Shown here one piece after another: positions 1 to 6,977 of a stretch of 28,400 nt of DNA. The notes beneath the pieces are model-generated. The model was not told the DNA's origin. It was given only the letters and a program-made list of their open reading frames with translations, and did not search any database. Source of the stretch: CBCXVS01 sp965178525 (GTDB taxonomy: Bacteria > Tectomicrobia > Entotheonellia > Entotheonellales > Entotheonellaceae); NCBI GenBank assembly GCA_965178525.1, contig CBCXVS010000063.1:1-28400 (forward strand). The letters run 5' to 3'. The position numbers and the translations under genes are program-made. The number at the start of each line of letters is the position of its first letter. Position 1 is the first letter of the stretch.

Positions 1-76
1 CTTGAGCCGTGTGCGATGAAAGTCGCCCGCACGGTTCTGAGGGGGGGGGCATGGCGACATGATGCCCCTACCCGAT
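1..76 (+). mobile_element. 3' end of a group II intron (domains V and VI), truncated by the window edge
   Basis: Positions 4-37 form a canonical 34-nt domain V. The lower stem is 4-12 with 29-37, the two-base bulge is C27-C28, the upper stem is 13-17 with 22-26, and the GAAA tetraloop is at 18-21. The AGC of the catalytic triad is at 5-7. Domain VI follows as a G-rich arm (41-52) pairing with the C-rich arm ATGCCCC/CCC (62-73), which leaves A70 as the likely bulged branch-point adenosine seven positions from the end. The intron would end at CTACCCGAT (68-76), a typical bacterial group II 3' end. The intron body and any reverse transcriptase lie outside the window. The 3' exon is the upstream region of ychF. 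The domain V fold is seen directly; the exact splice site is inferred. Confidence 0.83.
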
Positions 77-89
77 GCAGACCGCTTTA

Positions 90-98
90 TGCTATAAT
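90..98 (+). promoter_or_regulatory. extended -10 promoter for ychF
   Basis: TGCTATAAT at 90-98 is a perfect extended -10 element (TGnTATAAT), which can work without a good -35 box; none is obvious at the expected spacing. Transcription would start near 105 and give a short leader before the ychF start codon at 132. The promoter lies in the 3' exon, directly downstream of the group II intron end at 76. Confidence 0.6.
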
Positions 99-131
99 TC
101 ACACATGACCCGTTGGATGAGGTTGTGACCC

Positions 132-1205
132 ATGCATATCGGTATTATCGGACTCCCATCTTCTGGCAAGACAACGGTGTTTCAGACGCTGACGCAATCC
201 GAGGGGCTTGGCATGCGCGCCGGGGGCAAAGCGGATACGCGCATTGTGCCAGTCCCGGACCCCCGGTTGCAAACGCTCGCCGCCATATATACGCCGGGCA
301 AGGTGACGCCAGCCACCATTGAGTTTGTGGACCCGCTGGTCGTGGGTCAGCAGGGCATGCATTATGTCGAAAGCTTGCTGCCGCTCATGCGCGAGGCCGA
401 TGCCTTGGCGCATGTGGTGCGGGCCTTCGACAGCCCCGCGGTACCGCACCCGCAGGGAGAGGTCCATGCCAGGCGCGACTTCGATACGTTGAACAATGAG
501 CTGTTGCTGGCTGACTTGGCCGTGGTGGAGCGGCGCGCGGAACGGCTTGCAAAAGACGTGAAAAAGATAAAAGATCCGGACTTGGCCAGTGAGTATGCCC
601 TGTTACAACAATGTCAGGAAGCCCTGGAAAATGCCTGTCCCATTCGCCAGCTTGAGCTGACGGAGGAGGATCGTAAGCGTCTCCGCGGTTTTGGTTTGTT
701 GACGAGCAAAACGCAGCTCGTGGTGTTGAATCTCGATGAAGCGGCCATTGACACGGAGGTGGAGGAACTGGTTCAATTTCGGGAGCATATCGCGGATCCG
801 GATCTGGATGTGATGCCGCTCTACGGGCGTATCGAAAGCGAAATCGCCCAATTGCCTTCTGATGAAGCCGAGGCGTTCCTGGAAGAACTCGGCGTGCAAC
901 AAAGCGGACTCGATCGGTTCATCCGAGCCTCGTACCATCTCCTCAACCTCTGTTCATTTTTCACAGCGGGTGAAAAAGAGGTGCGCGCGTGGACGATCCC
1001 ACGAGACCTCCCGGCGCAGCAAGCCGCAGGCGTGATTCATTCGGACCTGTCGCGCGGCTTCATCCGCGCCGAAGTGACGCATTATGACGATCTCGTCGCC
1101 AGCGGCTCTATGGCCAAGGCCCGCGATGCCGGGAAGCTGCGCCTGGAAGGCAAAGCGTATCCGGTACAGGATGGCGATGTGATGTTGATTCGGTTTAATG
1201 TGTGA
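132..1205 (+). CDS. ychF: Obg-like ATPase/GTPase YchF
   Basis: This is a 357-residue protein, close to the usual length of about 363 for YchF. The P-loop GLPSSGKTT is at residues 7-15; the family usually has a G-x-PNVGKST loop, so this is a variant but complete Walker A. The G4 position reads NLDE (200-203) instead of NKxD, the hallmark that makes YchF/OLA1 prefer ATP over GTP. A coiled-coil insertion covers roughly residues 115-185. The C-terminus is a TGS domain, including the segment SRGFIRAEVTHYDDLV and ending in the usual beta strand MLIRFNV. YchF is a conserved cytosolic ribosome-associated P-loop NTPase tied to stress responses. A GAGG ribosome-binding site at 119-122 supports ATG132. 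It is followed by frc after 53 bases, with no obvious functional link. Confidence 0.9.
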   Translation: MHIGIIGLPSSGKTTVFQTLTQSEGLGMRAGGKADTRIVPVPDPRLQTLAAIYTPGKVTPATIEFVDPLVVGQQGMHYVESLLPLMREADALAHVVRAFDSPAVPHPQGEVHARRDFDTLNNELLLADLAVVERRAERLAKDVKKIKDPDLASEYALLQQCQEALENACPIRQLELTEEDRKRLRGFGLLTSKTQLVVLNLDEAAIDTEVEELVQFREHIADPDLDVMPLYGRIESEIAQLPSDEAEAFLEELGVQQSGLDRFIRASYHLLNLCSFFTAGEKEVRAWTIPRDLPAQQAAGVIHSDLSRGFIRAEVTHYDDLVASGSMAKARDAGKLRLEGKAYPVQDGDVMLIRFNV

Positions 1206-1258
1206 GGTCGTTTCAATACGACACATGATGTCCCGACACTGAATAAAGGAGGACTAGC

Positions 1259-2494
1259 ATGTCAAAGGCCCTAGAGGGCGTTCGTATCCTGGATATGACC
1301 CACGTGCAGTCCGGTCCGTCCTGTACGCAGCTCCTGGGTTTTCTCGGGGCCGACGTCATTAAGATTGAGCCCGCAGGCCGTGGCGACATCACCCGCGGAC
1401 AACTCCGGGACATCCCGGATGTCGATAGTCTGTATTTCACCATGCTGAACTGTAACAAACGCAGTCTCACACTGAATCTAAAAACCCCGGAGGGCAAAGA
1501 AATTTTTACGGAGCTGCTCAAAACCGGCGATGTCCTGGCGGAAAATTTTGGCCCGGGCGTGCTCGATCGGCTCGGCTTTCCGTGGGACACCATTCAAGAA
1601 ATTAATCCCCGCCTGATCTATGCCTCGATTAAAGGTTTTGGCCTTTCCGGTCCCAATAGTCATCTGAAAGCCTATGAGTCTATCGCCCAGGCCATGGGGG
1701 GGTCTATGAGTACCACCGGGCTGGAAGACTCCATACCGCTATGCACGGGCGCCCAAATCGGGGATTCCGGCTCCGGCATTCATACGGTAGCGGCCATTCT
1801 CGCCGCCTTCTATCAGCGCACGCACTCCGGACGCGGCCAGCGCGTCGAGGTGGCGATGCAGGATAGTGTGCTCAACTTGGTGCGAGTCAAGATGCGGGAT
1901 CACCAACGCTTACAACACGGGCCGCTGGCTGAGTACCCCAATCAAGCATTCGGCGATGCCGTGCCCCGCTCGGGCAACGCCTCGGGCGGCGGCCATCCTG
2001 GCACGGCCCTGCAGTGCAAACCCGGGGGCCCGGATGATTATGTCTATGTCGTCTTTCAGCCCCAGATCTGGGAGCCGTTGCTCAAGATGGTGGGACGCGA
2101 GGATCTCGTCGGCGACCCCCGCTACAGCACACCACAAGCCCGGGTTGAACGGCTCGGTGAGGTCTACGCACTGGCTGAAGAATGGACCATGCAGCACACA
2201 AAATTTGAAGTCACGGACATTCTGAATGACATTGACGTGCCGTGCGGTCCGGTGATGAATACGGCCGATATCGCCGAAGACGAGCATCTCCAAAGCCGTG
2301 AGATGATCGTCGAAGTCGAGCACCCAGAACGCGGCGCCTTTAAAACCGTTGGCTGTCCCTTGAAACTGTATGATTCACCCGTGGAGATTACGGCCTCGCC
2401 ACTCCTCGGGGAGCATACCGAAGCCATCCTCAGCGAGGTGTTGAATTACACGCACGAAGAGATTGAGCAGCTTCGTGCCAAAGGTGTCGTGTGA
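1259..2494 (+). CDS. frc: formyl-CoA:oxalate CoA-transferase (class III CoA-transferase)
   Basis: This 411-residue CaiB/BaiF (class III) CoA-transferase moves CoA from formyl-CoA to oxalate, feeding oxalyl-CoA decarboxylase in oxalate catabolism and acid resistance. It shows Frc-specific stretches rather than generic CaiB ones: VQSGPSCTQ near the N-terminus, QLRDIPDVDSLYFTMLN, MQDSVLNLVRVKMRDHQRL, GDAVPRSGNASGGGHPG (the glycine loop over the active site), and VGCPLKL and PLLGEHT near the end. The catalytic aspartate falls at residue 169 in IGDSGSG, the same number as in characterised Frc. A strong AAAGGAGG lies 5-12 bases before ATG1259. No oxc is present in the window, so the partner must be elsewhere or the enzyme may use another acid. 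The family is certain and the exact substrate likely. Confidence 0.85.
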   Translation: MSKALEGVRILDMTHVQSGPSCTQLLGFLGADVIKIEPAGRGDITRGQLRDIPDVDSLYFTMLNCNKRSLTLNLKTPEGKEIFTELLKTGDVLAENFGPGVLDRLGFPWDTIQEINPRLIYASIKGFGLSGPNSHLKAYESIAQAMGGSMSTTGLEDSIPLCTGAQIGDSGSGIHTVAAILAAFYQRTHSGRGQRVEVAMQDSVLNLVRVKMRDHQRLQHGPLAEYPNQAFGDAVPRSGNASGGGHPGTALQCKPGGPDDYVYVVFQPQIWEPLLKMVGREDLVGDPRYSTPQARVERLGEVYALAEEWTMQHTKFEVTDILNDIDVPCGPVMNTADIAEDEHLQSREMIVEVEHPERGAFKTVGCPLKLYDSPVEITASPLLGEHTEAILSEVLNYTHEEIEQLRAKGVV

Positions 2495-2588
2495 GGACTT
2501 GTTAAGGCTTTTGCCTCAATGCCGGATTATTCGGAGGTCCCGTCATATAGCACGGTCCCCTTCGATCCTGACCTCAGCGCGAGCGGCT

Positions 2589-2780
2589 GAGTGGCTCGAT
2601 TACGACCGGCCTCTGAGTATGCTAGCGTTTGTACTTCTGGGTCGCTTTGTCAGTCTATAGGCTGGTATCGATAGAGAACGCTTCAAAGCTATATTAACGA
2701 TCATTGTGGGCCCCCTGGCGCCCCTGGTAAGTGCAACGGCGGGATTTTATTTTGGCAGCCGTTCAGTCTTGATATTGTGA
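2589..2780 (+). pseudogene. remnant of a small membrane protein with an in-frame TAG
   Basis: Downstream of frc one frame reads EWLDYDRPLSMLAFVLLGRF (2589 onward), a TAG at 2658-2660, and then in the same frame 39 more residues: AGIDRERFKAILTIIVG, then PLAPLVSATAGFYFGSRS, and a TGA at 2778-2780. The two halves look like one short holin-like or bitopic protein with two hydrophobic helices around a charged GIDRERF turn. The ending YFGSRS is common in small bacterial membrane proteins. There is no convincing start or ribosome-binding site. This suggests a decayed gene. The function is unknown and the call rests only on the appearance of the peptide. Confidence 0.4.
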
Positions 2781-3788
2781 TGCGCATCCATCATCGCAAC
2801 GTATGATCGTACAGGGTACTTGCGAGGCATCAAAGCGAAATGTCCCGCGCAGCAAGCCCTCCAGCGTCTGCGTGACCATCTCTGGCGCTAGAGTTTGTAG
2901 CGTCAATGGCTGTGCCTGTGGCGGCTGCAGGACACAGGCGCGGGGACTACGTGGTCCCCAAACGACAGGATCAGTCGGCCCAAACAACGCTAGCGTTGTC
3001 ACCCCCACGGCAGCGGCCAGGTGGGTCACACCAGAATCATGGCCAACGACGACATGACAGCGCGCCAGGAGAGCGGCAAGATGCGGCAAGGGCAGCACTG
3101 GTGTCCAGGGCCAGGGGGGCGTCGGCGCTTCTCGTAACAGACGCATATCACGCTCCTGCTCAGCCGGTCCGCCGATGACGACACCGGTCCAGCCTTGTGC
3201 TGTGACCCACGCCATCACGTGTTGCCATCCGTCTAGGGGCCAGAGTTTTCGCCGTCCCCCACTGCCCGGATGCACGGCCACGACGCCTTGCTGCGGGAGT
3301 CCGGCATCCCGCCAGAAACGGTCTGCAGCGATCTGCGCCTCGGCCGTGATGTAGACCCGCGGGTATGGATCATAGGATGGTGGCAGCATGGCCGAGACGG
3401 CCCGCAGTAAGTGATCGGTACTGTGCACGCCGGCCGGCGGGTGTGGCGGCCAGATGATCATCTGGCCAGAGCAATATCGCTGCAGGTTTTCCGCTAGGCT
3501 TGGCTCTATTGTGGGAAGATAGGCGACAATGAGATCGAAGGAATTCAGATAGCTGGCCAATCGCTCTGACACGGTGGGATTCGGCTGGAATAAACGATAC
3601 AGCTCCCAGGCTTCCAGATCTGTGATGCGATCGGCATAATGCGGATGGGACGCGAGTTGGGCACGGCTCGGGTGTCCGAGGAGTTCGATGAACGCCTGGG
3701 GGAAAGCATGTCTCAAAGCCGCCAAGACGGGCAACGTGACGATAAAATCTCCCACCGCGCCGCCTCGGATGACCAGCAGTCGTTGCAT
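2763..3788 (-). CDS. glycosyltransferase family 9 (ADP-heptose:LPS heptosyltransferase-like)
   Basis: This 341-residue GT-B fold enzyme is of the heptosyltransferase type, which adds heptose or a related sugar to lipopolysaccharide core on the cytoplasmic face of the inner membrane. The N-terminal LLVIRGGAVGDFIVTLPVL is the usual opening with the acceptor-site region. HPGSGGRRKLWP near the middle, GHDSGVTHLAAAVG and FGPTDPVVWGP in the C-terminal half are the nucleotide-sugar binding signatures. An AAGGA seven bases upstream supports the ATG at 3788. It is transcribed alone, divergently from the zinc-ribbon gene at 3923, and its 3' end overlaps the small-membrane-protein remnant tail to tail. 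The family is certain; the sugar and whether it acts like WaaC or WaaF cannot be decided. Confidence 0.85.
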   Translation of the reverse strand: MQRLLVIRGGAVGDFIVTLPVLAALRHAFPQAFIELLGHPSRAQLASHPHYADRITDLEAWELYRLFQPNPTVSERLASYLNSFDLIVAYLPTIEPSLAENLQRYCSGQMIIWPPHPPAGVHSTDHLLRAVSAMLPPSYDPYPRVYITAEAQIAADRFWRDAGLPQQGVVAVHPGSGGRRKLWPLDGWQHVMAWVTAQGWTGVVIGGPAEQERDMRLLREAPTPPWPWTPVLPLPHLAALLARCHVVVGHDSGVTHLAAAVGVTTLALFGPTDPVVWGPRSPRACVLQPPQAQPLTLQTLAPEMVTQTLEGLLRGTFRFDASQVPCTIIRCDDGCASQYQD

Positions 3789-3922
3789 AAGGGTTTCCTT
3801 AGGATAACCGCAAGGCCCATGATGCCCGGGCCATCATGCCAAAGGGGTTTGCAATCTCATGGGCCTATTTGTAAACTACTACCGTTATCAACCTCGGGAA
3901 AATGTCTTGTAAGGGAGTTCTC

Positions 3923-4117
3923 ATGCCCATTTACGAATATCAATGCGACGAATGCAACACCACGTTCGAACGCCTCATCTTGCGTGCACAATCCGGCACC
4001 TCACCGGATTGCCCTCAATGTAACAGTGCAAATACATTCGAACGGTTGTCAACCTTCAGTACACAGACTGGTGGCGCTGTTACCTCAGTCCCGTCCACTC
4101 CCCCCGCGCTTAGTTGA
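3923..4117 (+). CDS. FmdB-type zinc-ribbon regulatory protein
   Basis: This 64-residue protein opens with MPIYEYQCDECNTTFERL and has a second CPQCNS pair, giving a four-cysteine zinc ribbon (CxxC...CxxC) typical of the FmdB/CxxC_CXXC_SSSS family. FmdB was first tied to regulation of formamidase or amidase genes, but most members have no tested role. The start is ATG3923, chosen because AAGGGAG (3911-3917) sits six bases upstream and because the family always begins MPxYEY; a longer reading from 3902 lacks a site. The tail after residue 48 is Ser/Thr/Pro-rich and poorly conserved. Confidence 0.8.
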   Translation: MPIYEYQCDECNTTFERLILRAQSGTSPDCPQCNSANTFERLSTFSTQTGGAVTSVPSTPPALS

Positions 4118-4131
4118 GCGTCTTAGGAGGT

Positions 4132-4146
4132 GCGACCGGAGGTCGC
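4132..4146 (+). other. short hairpin between the zinc-ribbon gene and the desaturase
   Basis: GCGACC (4132-4137) and GGTCGC (4141-4146) form a perfect 6-bp stem with a GGA loop. Flanking GAGG and CTC could extend it with a bulge. There is no T-run, so it is not a clear intrinsic terminator. It may structure the leader of the desaturase mRNA. Confidence 0.3.
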
Positions 4147-4271
4147 CTCATACACGGGACGGTAGTTGTCGCCCAACTATCGACGGTTGAAGTATCTGCA
4201 CAACATCGGCTGCATCATAGTGCCATAAGGAGTCCGTACTGCGTCTTCCCCCACCCAGGAGGAGCTTGGGC

Positions 4272-5054
4272 ATGCATGCCTGGATCAAAGATCGTCAGAA
4301 ATTTACGGTGATGATGAGCGTGATCGTGCTCTATATCATGACTATCAGTCTGGCGTTGTTCAACCGGCACGCCAGCTTTGCGCCGTGGTTTGTCATTCCT
4401 TTGAGTCTGTTGCACTTATACTTTTACGGCGTCATTCATGAACTCTCCCACAACACGATCTTGGCTCGCGCCAAGACCAATATTCTCGTTGGGCGCCTCC
4501 TCTGTCCGCTGAATTTGGTGTCCTTTCACACCTTTAAAACCGTCCACTTACAACATCACCGCTTCGCCCAGATCCCGGAAATCGATCCCGTTTGTACACT
4601 CGATAAACACGGCAAACCCTTCAACCCATTCTGGTATCTGATCGTGTGGCCGGTCTACGCGGTACGCTGGTACGTCCGGCATATCACGCAACACCGGGAC
4701 CATCGGCGCCTGGTGCAGAACTATCTGGTGTATACGGCCGGTATTTATGCTCTGTTCGCGCTAGGCTTGGTGCTGGGCGTACTGCCAACGATGTTACTGT
4801 TTTGGGCTCTCCCCGTCTATATTGGCACGGTGTTTCTGATCGGTATTCGCAACCTGATCGAACACTACGGATGCGACGCCTCGCGTTATCGGTCGTCACG
4901 GACCGTGACGAACCGTCTGCTGAACCGGTTGACGTTTAATAGCTTTCTCCATCTCGAACACCATCTGTGGCCCTCTGCATCCGTCGCCCAATTACATGAA
5001 TTGCACGAACGCAATTTGCCGCTGTATCGCGAAAAGCAGGCGTTTATTGTTTGA
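4272..5054 (+). CDS. membrane fatty acid desaturase (di-iron)
   Basis: This 260-residue integral membrane protein has the three histidine boxes of the FA_desaturase superfamily: HELSH near residue 56, HLQHH near 93, and HLEHH near 232, with NLIEHYG as an additional conserved patch. These ligands hold the di-iron centre that inserts a double bond, hydroxyl or keto group into a lipid or related hydrophobic substrate, using O2 and an electron donor. About four hydrophobic helices flank the boxes. AGGAGG (4257-4262) is nine bases before ATG4272; an upstream TTG at 4266 would be too close. It stands between the zinc ribbon and a hairpin repeat. The substrate (acyl lipid or carotenoid) cannot be told from the sequence. 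Confidence 0.82.
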   Translation: MHAWIKDRQKFTVMMSVIVLYIMTISLALFNRHASFAPWFVIPLSLLHLYFYGVIHELSHNTILARAKTNILVGRLLCPLNLVSFHTFKTVHLQHHRFAQIPEIDPVCTLDKHGKPFNPFWYLIVWPVYAVRWYVRHITQHRDHRRLVQNYLVYTAGIYALFALGLVLGVLPTMLLFWALPVYIGTVFLIGIRNLIEHYGCDASRYRSSRTVTNRLLNRLTFNSFLHLEHHLWPSASVAQLHELHERNLPLYREKQAFIV

Positions 5055-5139
5055 AGCTATTAGCTGTTAGCTGTTAGCTTTAAGCTTTTCTCTCCTTTAA
5101 GCTAACAGCCAATAGCTAACAGCCAATAGCTAACAGCTA
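5055..5139. repeat. AGCTAACAGC-type repeats forming a large inverted repeat
   Basis: The left arm (5055-5085) is built of 7-base units AGCTATT/AGCTGTT. The right arm (5096-5139) is built of a 14-base unit AGCTAACAGCCAAT repeated almost three times. The arms are complementary across GCTGTTAGCTTTAA/TTTAAGCTAACAGC with a pyrimidine-rich loop. It lies directly after the desaturase stop codon and its last unit runs into the AAAGGTG ribosome-binding site of the next gene. It could end transcription of the desaturase or modulate the next gene. Confidence 0.75.
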
Positions 5140-5149
5140 AAGGTGAACC

Positions 5150-6145
5150 ATGAGCACAATCACTCTCGAACGCGTAACCCCTCAGGCCGGTGTCCGTGGT
5201 GGACGCGTGGCGATCTATTGCCAGGGTCTCGTTGCGGATACGCTCGATACCTGCCAGGTCGTCTTTGGCTCAACCCCGACCCGTCCAGCCCTCACCAGCT
5301 CGACACTCGTGCTGGGCACAGTGCCCGCGAACGCCGATGCCGATGGCATCCACTTGGTGCAGGAGGGCCGCGCCAGCAATGCTATACCGTTTTCCACTGC
5401 GACACGCCTGGCAGACAACCTCCACCCCGTGGCCAATCCCGCCATCGATCGGGCTGGCGCCATTTATACCACGATTAGCGGCACCAAAGACCAACAAGTG
5501 CCGGTCTCCATTTACCGCATCACGCCCGCGGGCGAAACCGAGCCCTTCGCCTCGGGGATTATCAATGCCACGGGACTTGCCTTTGGCCCGGATGGCGACC
5601 TGTATGTGAGCAGCCGTCATACCGGAAAAGTGCTGCGCGTCAACGCCCACGGCACTGTCTCCACCGCCGCCGAACGCCTCGGAACCATCACGGGACTCGC
5701 CTTCGATTCCCAAGGCCGGCTGCATGCCGGCGACCGGCGCGGCACGATTTATCAGCTCTCGGACAGTGGCGAGCCGCGCACGTTGGCGAAGCTAGAGCCC
5801 AGTGTCGCCGCCTACCACTTGGCGTTTGACGAACACGACCGGCTCTATGTGAGCTATCCGACGCTCTCCGGGTACGATTGCATTTATGCTATTACACCCG
5901 ATGGGGAGGTCCGGACGGTGGCCAGAGAACTCGGACGCGCCCAAGGCGTGGCGCTGGATCGGCACCAAAATCTGTATGTTGTGAGTCACGTCGGCGGCGA
6001 AGGAGGCGTCGTCAGAATTACCCCGGCCGGCGACATCGAACAGATCGTTGCCGCTTCGAATCTGGTGGGGCTGGCTTTTAGCATGGACAACGAACTCATT
6101 CTGGCCGACAATAGTTCCCTCTACAAGCTTGGTGTGGGTGCGTAA
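5150..6145 (+). CDS. IPT/TIG + NHL (SMP-30-like) beta-propeller protein
   Basis: This 331-residue protein starts with an IPT/TIG-like immunoglobulin fold (about residues 4-85, VTPQAGVRGGRVAIYCQG). A six-bladed beta-propeller of the NHL/SMP-30 kind follows, with repeated blades such as ATGLAFGPDGDLYVSS, ITGLAFDSQGRLHAGD, AYHLAFDEHDRLYVSY, AQGVALDRHQNLYVVS and LVGLAFSMDNELILAD. Such propellers bind partners or act as lactonases; no acidic metal-site pattern is clear enough to claim enzyme activity. There is no signal peptide, so it appears cytosolic, which is unusual for an IPT-propeller. AAAGGTG at 5139-5145 supports ATG5150. The function is unknown. Confidence 0.75.
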   Translation: MSTITLERVTPQAGVRGGRVAIYCQGLVADTLDTCQVVFGSTPTRPALTSSTLVLGTVPANADADGIHLVQEGRASNAIPFSTATRLADNLHPVANPAIDRAGAIYTTISGTKDQQVPVSIYRITPAGETEPFASGIINATGLAFGPDGDLYVSSRHTGKVLRVNAHGTVSTAAERLGTITGLAFDSQGRLHAGDRRGTIYQLSDSGEPRTLAKLEPSVAAYHLAFDEHDRLYVSYPTLSGYDCIYAITPDGEVRTVARELGRAQGVALDRHQNLYVVSHVGGEGGVVRITPAGDIEQIVAASNLVGLAFSMDNELILADNSSLYKLGVGA

Positions 6146-6163
6146 GGACCCCTGTTGTCCTTA
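6143..6163 (+). terminator. hairpin overlapping the propeller gene stop codon
   Basis: TAAGGAC (6143-6149) and GTCCTTA (6157-6163) form a perfect 7-bp stem with a 7-base loop, and the first TAA is the stop codon of the propeller gene. No T-tract follows. Its TAAGGACC start is the same as that of the hairpin element at 15815, which also starts on a stop codon. Confidence 0.4.
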
Positions 6164-6312
6164 AGCGGATCACATGCGATGGGGGTCCACCTTCCGGAAT
6201 ATGCGGAAATACCTGCGGAGATGCTGCTGTCTGTGTGCCAATGTCGTCAGGCCCGGGTTCGCGCGGTATCGTTGGCCTATCGCATGTACTTTGGCATGCA
6301 AAGGAGAAAACA

Positions 6313-6822
6313 GTGCGGAAGATGAAAATTGGCACGGTACTTTTCGATCAGTCCAAGAGCACCGCACTCGTCACGCTGACTGAAGAAGACGGAGAGCGCG
6401 TCTTGCCGATCTTTATTGGCATCTCAGAAGGGATGGTTCTCTTCCGCGAACTCAACCGCACTCCCTCCCAGCGGCCGTCGTTGCCCGATCTCTTCCACAC
6501 GATCCTGCGAGGTCTGCACACGCGCCTGGAAAAAGTCCTGGTGGATTCCATGAACGACACCACCTTTTACGCCCGCCTCTACTTGCGGCAGCACGATACC
6601 ACGGTGATTGCGGACGCCCGGCCCAGTGATGCGATGGCGTTGGCGGTGAAATGTCAGGTGCCGATCTACGTTGCCGAGGCGGTCCTGAAAGCAGCGGGGC
6701 AACGCGGCGACATCGCGGTTTCGGCGGCGGAAACCCGCCAGCAACGTGACGCGCCCTCGGGTGAAGATGTACGTTCATGGTTGGAAAACCTTCGCCCAGA
6801 AGATTTTGCGGATCCGAAATAA
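6313..6822 (+). CDS. bifunctional nuclease (BFN/DUF151) domain protein
   Basis: This 169-residue protein has a BFN (DUF151) domain over residues 4-125: the opening KIGTVLFDQSKSTALVTLTE, then RVLPIFIGISEGMVLFREL, TFYARLYLR and DARPSDAMALAVKCQVPIYV. The last block is the family signature. A less conserved acidic tail ends in RSWLENLRPEDFADPK, common in bacterial members. BFN proteins were described as nucleases with DNase and RNase activity in a plant; bacterial roles are largely untested. The start is GTG6313 because AGGAG (6302-6306) is six bases upstream; ATG6322 would be too far. A hairpin repeat starts 13 bases after the stop. Confidence 0.82.
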   Translation: MRKMKIGTVLFDQSKSTALVTLTEEDGERVLPIFIGISEGMVLFRELNRTPSQRPSLPDLFHTILRGLHTRLEKVLVDSMNDTTFYARLYLRQHDTTVIADARPSDAMALAVKCQVPIYVAEAVLKAAGQRGDIAVSAAETRQQRDAPSGEDVRSWLENLRPEDFADPK

Positions 6823-6835
6823 GTTTAGAAGGGGT

Positions 6836-6910
6836 TAAGTACCGAAACAAAATTAAATTTATATTTTTCCGCTGGAGAAATGTATAAAGGCAATTCTGTC
6901 CAGGTACTTA
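6836..6910 (+). repeat. 75-bp hairpin (MITE-like) element, copy 1
   Basis: The element begins TAAGTACC and ends GGTACTTA, and is one imperfect palindrome: inner complementary blocks are AATT/AATT, TTTATA/TATAAA and a core of GGAAAAAT-type against ATTTCTCC. It is almost identical (one base difference apparent) to the reverse complement of 15919-15993. A further GGTACTTA lies at 6957-6964, in the leader of the next gene. It sits between the BFN gene and the Lon-domain gene and has no coding capacity. Confidence 0.85.
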
Positions 6911-6977
6911 GGGAGTCGTTGAGCGCCCGAAACGCCTAACTCACCCCTCACCACGAGGTACTTAAAAGGAGCAGGCC

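Noticed and set aside
3639..4190. Open frame of 183 codons on the plus strand over the GT9 start and zinc-ribbon gene
   Set aside because: It runs antisense to the glycosyltransferase and out of frame with the zinc-ribbon gene; the composition is not protein-like and there is no start signal.
5055..5139. CRISPR array
   Set aside because: Units are 7-14 bases with no unique spacers and no cas genes nearby.
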